Origin: Norana najaformis
Lineage: Eukaryota > Annelida > Clitellata > Crassiclitellata > Hormogastridae
Assembly (NCBI GenBank): GCA_964023275.1
Contig: OZ029919.1
Coordinates: forward strand, 5,681,950-5,745,949
Direction: 5' to 3'
DNA: 64,000 bases
A program made the translations under genes and the position numbers. Shown in pieces: positions 56,840-64,000 of the stretch (positions are counted from its first letter, which is position 1; each line of letters opens with the position of its first letter). Below the pieces are notes generated by a model. It did no database searches. It was given only the letters and a program-made list of their open reading frames with translations, and was not told where the DNA came from.

Positions 56840-59800
56840 TTAGCAGTTGGGAAAAGCAGATCCAATCGTTGTATTGACACCTTGCACCGCATGGATGGTG
56901 ATATTCAGCTGAATGCCTTGCAGTTGGGTCGGGCATTGGTTGTTCGGACGAGCCAACAGACAAATGGTGTACAAAGCGATCTCTACCTCAGGGCTGGTTC
57001 GCATGAATACACTGCTAGCTGACTTCTTGTAACCAAGCCACCTGAAGGCGAATGATTCAATAGCCGGCTGAAAAATCAAGAAGTCCAGTCAGTTGTAGAA
57101 CCTTTGCAGAAAAATTGATGGTACAAATAATTCACTCATTCAATCATTCGTTCATTTAGATCATTCACATAGCACCCCTTTAATAAAATATCTGATAGAA
57201 GTCGCCTCCAGCCCAGGATTGGCAGAAACGAATAAATCCCAAATGAAAACATATTTTGAGTGAAAACTTGAGAATATAGTAATACTGGGCCTTCAAACTG
57301 TGTAAAATGTACATTTCGGTTTTGCTGCTGCACAGACTTAATAGGCTGTAACGGCACACTAAAAACGCCCTGTTTGGTTGAGTTACGCAGAGACGGCTCA
57401 ATAGCTTGGTTGAGTTAAGTTACGCTAGATTCGGATCATTGAGTAGAGGTTCATTGGTAGATGTGGAGTTTTTAAAGACGGGAATTAAACAATGATGACG
57501 ACGACGACGACGATGATGATGATGAAAGGTAAATTGGTGTATTAAGGTCAGCGGTCAGGCACGCAGCTGATTTGCTTATCTTCAAATGCAGAGCAGTGGA
57601 CTTGCTAATAGGCCTATACTTGACCGATGCTGTAAAACTGGTGAACTATAAATAATTTACTGTTGGGTCGTTCAGTTTTCCATTTTAACAGCTTCAAATT
57701 AATGTCTACCAGTAACCTGTATTTGAAGAATTCACTGCAAAACTTGCCTTTCCGGTGGTTGAGCCATCTACCTAGAATAGCGTTCCTCTAGATCTGCATG
57801 TCCTTCTAAGTACAAGCCCCTCAAGCACCTTTCCCCAACACTTGAAAACACTTCTCTAGCTTTGTTATTAACGCCTCTCAGTTCATATAAATATAATGAA
57901 AAAATGGGTAACAATTTTTATCTATGGCATTTGGCAGGTTATTTATTATTACACTATTTTTTTATCCTGCAATATAAACAAATTCCCAAAGAAAATAAAT
58001 AATTCATTTATTATAAAGTTTTATTAATACTGTTGGTTAAAAAAACAAGCGTTACGCAGCAGTAGTAAAAAGTAGTGAAAAAGGTTTAGTCAGAAGCGCC
58101 TTGCCCTGAAATCGCGGGGCTTGCAAGGCGGTTGCCTCGTTCGCCTTGCCCTAAGGCCGGGTCTGTTTACATCGGCTTTGTCTTAGTATGTTGCGGTGGT
58201 CTGAAGTGTTTGCTGGCGGACGATCGTTTCCCATAAGTCATCTTTAGTTAACAAAAGTTCCACCTTAAATTTCCAGATCTGGTAGTTTTGATTATTCAGC
58301 TTTCCCATTTTCCTTTGCCCTTTATCTGCCATTTGCTTTATCTCTTTAAGCGGGACTACAGTGTACTGACTGCGCACCCTACAGTTCGACAAAGTTCTTA
58401 AGTTTTTGATCGTGGAATGTCACTTTACTAATACAGCTGCTTATCGACGAATTCCGGACCAATAACCTGATAAAATTAAATCTGTTAATGTATAAGTAAA
58501 CTCTAAATCTTTTCTATTAAGAACCAAAAAGTATAGTTCTGCCTGGTTTGACTTTGTCAGCTTATATCTACAGACAGACTAAACATATAATTAAGGATGT
58601 TCATTAGTGCCCTCTAGTGAACAGACTAAAAGGTTCTTTACTGTTACTGCCATCTGCTAAATAACAGTAATAGTTGTTATAACGTCTAACATGAGTACCT
58701 CTGAGCCAAGCTCTCAAATCGACAGCACATATTGCACAGCAAATGTGAGGAGCTCAGGATTTGTCTTGTTCAGCAACTTTACAGCCGAAGTAGAGCTCAT
58801 TCTTAATGAGTGCAGTCATGCTGCCTCTGAGGCTTAAGTGTTTACTCGCCACCAATGTAACAGAATATATCGCGGCTATTGCGAAATTGACAAGACATTT
58901 CTGCAGTAACGATTCGTCCTCTAGACAATAAATGCTGTTGTTAAGTACGCATACTATCCTATCTATGAATGTATAGCCTGTCCTGCCAGCATACATCCTG
59001 ACTAAACACGTCTAGAAAAGCCTAAATATTAGTACTTTCACTGCACGTTGTGCAACCTGCACTGAGTGCATGCCTAGGCATGTCTGGACTAAACAAAACA
59101 GCCTACTTTGTGGCAACATATCAGTAGACTGATAATGCGAGAGGAAATAACTGAACTAGGCGATTGCAAAAAACGGTACATAATAGGAAAATTTGACGAT
59201 GATTTTCGTGTTCGGCAGCCCAAAATCCATAAGCGTTCAGGAAGCAAAGTCTTCGTTGTCCACTGTATTCGGTATAGAAATAATTACTTTAAAAATTTCT
59301 CATTGTCATATTTCTACAAAATATTTCTCAGAAAACACCAACAACCAAGAGTTATCCACCCAGGCATTCGCCAGAAAAGCTCAAATTTCTTCCAACTATC
59401 ACAAAAGGAGCCCCAAAAGGGCTAAAACACGGGTAAACACTACTTTACACAAATTTTCTTGCTATAACTGTCAGGAAGCTTGTCCACTAAAGTTACTAAG
59501 CCTCCTATAATGAGGTTTCAACCTAGGCAATCATCTAAAATTAATCCTTTCAGCTATAGTGGAGGGCATAGCTTTAGTGAATCTCATTTATTGATCCAAA
59601 TTCAAGAATGATACATGTTACAAGCATGTACAGTTGATTGGGATGCAAAAGGCACACCCAGAAGGAAGAAAGTCCCGATTACTTAGAGTCAGCTGTTACT
59701 AGGTAGCAGTGAGATGGCTACTAACATAGCTACAAGACAAAGTATTCTTATATTGACATAACATCTGTAGCTGTCCGAAAGCAAGATACAAAACAAATAT

Positions 59801-60385
59801 TCAACTTCAGCTAAGATGAAGTGCCTCAGTAACTGAGGCAATATAGAAAACAAAAGATCTAACTAAGTATTAAATGCACAGTCGCAAGAAACATTTAATA
59901 ACTGTTGCATCTGCTTCCTAAAGTGATTGGTGTTTTCTGAGAATTTTTTAGATCATATGAAAAATGTTAAATTAATATTTGACGTGTGGCTTTCCATGCT
60001 GAATACTCAACATCCGAATATAAAAAAGAAACCAACACGACGGAGGTTACTCATTCTTCTATATCTCTAAACAATCTGTAAAAGCATAGACACTTGACAG
60101 ATTAAAAGATGTTTATAGTAAATAGCTTATAGTTGATGATGTTTATACTTATAGCGCTCACCTGACAACTTTTTTTGCTACCACGATAGGTGAGATTTCC
60201 TGCATTTTCCTCTAAGTACACCTGCACCCAGTTGTGAAGTCCTATCACGTTTTTCTTCTTGATCTCGCCAACAAATGTATGTTCAAAGCCGCTGCTATCC
60301 AGCGTTCCATTCGATCGGGAGTAAGGCATAAACCAATACTGATAAAGTTCCTCCTTGAATGTTGCGACTGACAATGATGCCAGAC
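56840..60385 (-). CDS. EndoU-3, exons 4-5 only (N-terminal exons beyond window)
   Basis: Exons 60385-60162 and 57067-56840 (TAA) match EndoU-1 exons 4 and 5 in length (224 and 228 bases) and phase. SGFEHTFVGE, GLHNWV and TSPEVEIALYTIC are intact, as is the Lys region (LGYKKSAS). No stops or frameshifts appear in the 150 visible codons. By homology with copy A, exon 3 should lie about 650 bases past the right edge. Differences from EndoU-2 include loss of the lysine insertion in exon 4. Confidence 0.88.
57900..58165 (-). mobile_element. hAT end fragment, copy B
   Basis: Duplicate of 29130-29391, with the same CAGACCCGGCC end abutting the copia gag fragment. Confidence 0.75.
58183..58691 (-). 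mobile_element. Ty1/copia 5' LTR, primer site and gag start, copy B
   Basis: LTR 58691-58468 (224 bp), the same length as copy A, with the same adjacent primer-site sequence. The gag frame 58392-58183 has Ile for Thr in the QNYQTWKF block. Confidence 0.82.
59580..59705 (-). mobile_element. LINE 3'-UTR fragment, copy B
   Basis: Duplicate of 30776-30905, with the same TTTATTGATCCAAA and AAAGTCCCG blocks. Confidence 0.55.
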
Positions 60386-60616
60386 CTATGTAAACATACA
60401 AAAAACAACTTAGACTTCCTTCAGTGCCTATGGTGGTCAGATCCTATAACAGGAATTGTGCATATACAATTGTAATCGTAATCATAATCGCGACAATTTG
60501 TAAAGCGTTGCACCAGCTTACTCATGAATGCTGCATGAAGTCAGAGGGGTTGTCCAAAGATGTCATAAGAAGAACAAAGAGAGAAGGGGACAGAGGAACT
60601 GTTTCGGTGTGTTGTA

Positions 60617-63600
60617 CCTGTATTTAGGTTGAGACAAATGGGAAGGTGGCGGATTAGATGGATCTGTGTAAGATTTCTTGAAAAGGTGACATTTCAGTTT
60701 TAAATGGAATGCCTGTAGAGTGATTTATAGGGGGTTTGAGACAGATGATGGTAGGGGAACGATAGATTAGGTAGAGGAACTGAGAATTTACAAAATTCAA
60801 GAGGGAGATCGTTACAGAGTCGAGATGCTTCGGTTAGAGAACTTCAGATGAGTAATTACAGGGGGACAGACAAGAGTGAGGTAAGAAGATGAACGGGTAG
60901 GGTGGGGTGATTGGATGGTAGAGTTTGCGAAGATCAGTAGGTTGGGAGTGTTGCAGAGAGTTATAGGTTACAGATAGAACTTTGTAATGAACGCGTTCAA
61001 TGATTTTCAGCCAGTGGACGGATTTCAGGATAGGAGTGATGTGGTGATGCTCGGATGTCCTGGTGACAGCTCTGACAGGTGACTTTTGGATGAATTGAAG
61101 ACACTTAATTTGAGTGGATTCAAGATTAACGAAGAGGGAATTACAGTAGTGAAGCTTGGAATGGACAACACATGTAGCAGTGGTAGAGGCAGTTTTAAAA
61201 TCGAGCATAGATATGGCGAAGGTCACGAATATGAATGAAACACGTGCGCAAGAGCTTTGACATGTGATTTAAAACGAGAGATGTGGGTCAAAGGTGAAGC
61301 CCAGATTTTGTATCGGCGAATTAGAAGTGAAAGTGGAAGTGGAAGAATTAGTTAATAGGTGAACGGAAGAGTCAGGGATTTTCTTCATCTGCTCTGGTAG
61401 ACCTAAAACAATGAATTAAGTTTCGCAAGGATGAGGTAAAGGAGGTTAGAGAAAAGGAAATGAAGAGTTGAGTGTCATCAGCATGAAGACGTTGATCAGC
61501 TGAAAAGGATTCTGTGAGATGGCTCAGCTGCGTAGTGTACAAAATGAAGAGAAGTGACCCAAGGATGGAACCTTGAGGGATACAACAAGACAGTGGGAGA
61601 AATGTTATGACGAATGGTGTCAAAAGCAACAAAAATATCGAGAAGACAGGCAAGATACTTGCTTATAACTATTGACAGTAGGGCTGTACCGAGTATTCGC
61701 TTCGGGGTCGAATACTGGGCCAAAAAGCTATTCGGTAATCGGCCGAATAGTAGCGGTCGGACATAATACGAATAGTGGTCACGTGACATCCGTTTCTGAA
61801 TATGCGGCTGCTACAGCGAGTGGACTGAAGTGACTCTTTCATTAACATAATATATGCTGTGGTTGCAGCCAGGCGTTGCCTACTGCCTGGACCGCGGTAT
61901 CGCTGTGTCAGTATCTCATTCTTTGTGTACAGTGACGGAACGTTAACGTTCAGCCTTTGAGGCTTGAGCAGGTCAATTGTTTCTATTCGTATTCGTATTC
62001 GGTCGAATAGTTCGTCCAATTATTCGTATTCGGCCGAATAGTGATAAATATTCAGTTCAGCCCTAATTGATAGAGTCTATTTATTGTAGACAGAAAAAAA
62101 CTTGATTATTTTGTGATAATAGGCACAAGGACAGAGATAAATTATTTAAGAAGAGAAATAAGAATAGGATCTAGTTCGCATTGTTTGCTGTGAATAGAAT
62201 TTAGAAGCCGTGACACTTCAAATTCAGAGGTTGTAAGACAAAATTGAGATGACTGTAAGATAGGGAGAGCATAGCAGTGACAGAGGCACTGAATCGGTGT
62301 TTCACGGAGAGACAGAGGAGGAAAGTGAGTCAATAAGGGAGTGCAAATCGAAGCGAATGGATGAGATTTTATCAGAGAAAAATGAGAACAAAGCACCAGC
62401 AATAATAATAATAATAATATCAAAAATAAAATAATAATAAGACAATTCATATAGCGCCGTAGCACAGCCGACGCAGAAGAAAAGGGCGCTGTACATGGGT
62501 TCAAAAATCAACTAAATTGATAAGATATCCTAAAAGATGTCTTGAGTCGTGACTTGAATGAGTCCAGGGATGAGACATTCGTCTCTAGCTGACAAGTTGG
62601 CAGACCTGCCAATAGGAGGAAGTAAGGAACTCGGGAATGGGGAAGAAGACTTACGACGGAGAAGAGAGTTGACAGGCTTCCAGAGACGTATTGGATTTCA
62701 TTAACTGAAATGAATAAGTGAAGAGTAGTACTTTTTCTTGGCTGAAGCAACTGATGGTATTTATTGGCGTCAGATTTCAGAGTAGTAAGTGTCTTTGTGT
62801 TAGCTATAGAGTCAATTGTGCGCTTGTAAGTATATGTTCAAGGCGTCTGGTAAGGATTCAAATGCTGGGAGGTAAAAATGAACAAGGGTATTTTGGTGTG
62901 TGATATGTTTGCTAATGAGTGGTGCATGAGTATCGGAGAAGGTTGGTGAGTGTAGTGTTGCAGCAAGATAGGTCATCAAGGGAAGAGGGAGGATTTAGGA
63001 CAAGCTTGGAGGTGAAAATACCTTGCATGAAGGCAACTCGGTCCATGGACTCGATCCGACGCAAAGACTGAGGAGAGCGACGAAAAGGCTTTATTCCCAG
63101 GTCAGCAATGATTAAGAAATTGTCTGTGATGTTGAGAACAGAGTAAGACAGGTTAGGAGATAAAAGAAGAGCAGAAGAGGTGATTATGAGGTCGAGAGTG
63201 TGGTTCTCGATGTGAGTTGGGAAGTTGATATGTCGGACAAAGTTGACAGATGATTCAGGAAGACATGGGGGTTAGATGGGTTAACAGCGTGAATGCTGCA
63301 GTCACTGGTAAGCAAGAACTTGTTTTAGTATAGTGGCTGCAAGTGAAAGGAGTGAGGCAAATTCACCCAGAAAGACTGAAGATTTGGAGGAGTCAACAGA
63401 CGATATTGGAGGACGATAGCTGGTTGATACTGTTAGCAGATCAGAAGCGAAGAGAATAAAATAGAACAGAAGCGCATTCAAAGGAGCGATGAGAGAAGTC
63501 ATGGACGACGGCTGGTTCACGAACAGTGAATACAATGCTCCGCTGAAGGTTTTTGAGGTTTAGAAGAGGAAGTTAAGCGAGGTGCACTGTTCAATGAATA

Positions 63601-63890
63601 ACCAGGAGTGCATTCAAAAAGGTGGATAGTGGTAGATGAAGTAGAGATCCATGTTTCAGTTACGGCAATGAGATCAGGTGACTGGCTTCAAGAGAAGTTC
63701 TCTAACGATCACTGAATTTTTGGGTTAAGCGGTGACTGAATGTTGGAAGAGTATAGAAGTAGTTTCTTGTTGGCAAACGAGACAGATGAAAAAGAAATCC
63801 ATTTAGGTGTTGAATGACTTTTCGGGCCGGGTTTGGAATGAATATAACCACAGAGTAAAATAACTAACAATGTTTTAGAGGTTTAACCGT
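60617..63890 (-). pseudogene. L2-like LINE, decayed, copy B
   Basis: Same blocks as copy A, including IPQGSILGSLLFILY (one indel less broken than copy A) and HADDTQLFIS. The leader motif reads CGYIHSKPGP. It is split by the hAT MITE at 61679-62065. The sequence right of it to the window end is the LINE's 5' leader. Confidence 0.85.
61679..62065. mobile_element. hAT MITE in the LINE, copy B (387 bp)
   Basis: Duplicate of 33817-34214. Flanking 8-mers are ATTGACAG (61671-61678) and ATTGATAG (62066-62073). Compared with copy A's pair, the original duplication must have been ATTGATAG, each left copy having one private change. Confidence 0.88.
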
Positions 63891-64000
63891 TAATGGTCTA
63901 TGCATGTCTCAACGGACAGCGAGTCAAGAGAGATATAACAAAGGGAGAGCATTTTAATGAATCTATTGCAGAGTAGCAGGGACGGTGTGAAGCTGGGAAA

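Larger units (their letters stand above)
53210..64000. repeat. Segmental duplication, copy B (cut by window end)
   Basis: Colinear with 24423-36144. Substitutions and small indels are scattered throughout, so it is a diverged duplicate and not an assembly echo. It lacks the 925-bp pogo-like element and carries a 21-bp insertion at about 59328-59348 (TCTCAGAAAACACCAACAAC) not in copy A. Confidence 0.93.

Noticed and set aside
1-64000. tRNA or rRNA genes
   Set aside because: Only tRNA-derived SINE heads were seen; no complete cloverleaf or rRNA sequence was recognised by eye.

Overview
The window is animal nuclear DNA: AT-rich, split genes with GT-AG introns, tRNA-derived SINEs, L2/CR1-like LINEs, hAT and pogo-like DNA elements, and a tandem family of secreted EndoU nucleases. 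The repeat content and gene structures best fit a lophotrochozoan, probably a marine gastropod mollusc; that assignment is inference. Only six protein-coding units are supported: the 3' two thirds of KAT14, a complete NDUFB6, three EndoU genes (one complete, one split by nested transposons, one cut by the window edge), and transposon genes in various states of decay.

Region 1 (1-12,600, + strand) holds 13 phase-consistent exons of KAT14, the ATAC-complex acetyltransferase, ending with its GNAT domain. Its introns carry three SINEs, a 27-bp minisatellite, a GAT microsatellite and a 32-bp satellite-like array with a 256-bp higher-order period, into which a pogo-like element has inserted. Region 2 (12,600-17,200, + strand) holds NDUFB6 in three exons. 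Region 3 (17,600-22,750, - strand) is EndoU-1, five exons, with a TATA box that points to an internal Met as the real start.

Region 4 (24,423-36,144) and region 5 (53,210-64,000) are two copies of one segmental duplication of at least 10.8 kb. Each carries the last two EndoU exons, a decayed hAT transposase, a 5' copia LTR-gag fragment and an L2-like LINE interrupted by a hAT MITE. Copy A also holds a 925-bp pogo-like element that copy B lacks, and copy B has six extra bases at the site that look like an excision footprint. Exons 2 and 3 of EndoU-2 lie at 36.8-38.8 kb.

Region 6 (38,870-50,390) is a nest of transposons inside what is now the first intron of EndoU-2: two GC-rich islands of unknown origin, a LINE with a perfect-TIR element inside it, a decayed non-LTR retroelement, and a chimeric EndoU exon made by fusing exon 1 and exon 2 sequence. 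That exon keeps both splice sites, an open frame and symmetric phase, so it could be spliced as a cassette. Exon 1 and a TATA box for EndoU-2 lie at 50.9-51.0 kb, directly upstream of which sit a hAT MITE and a second hAT element, both with perfect 8-bp target duplications.
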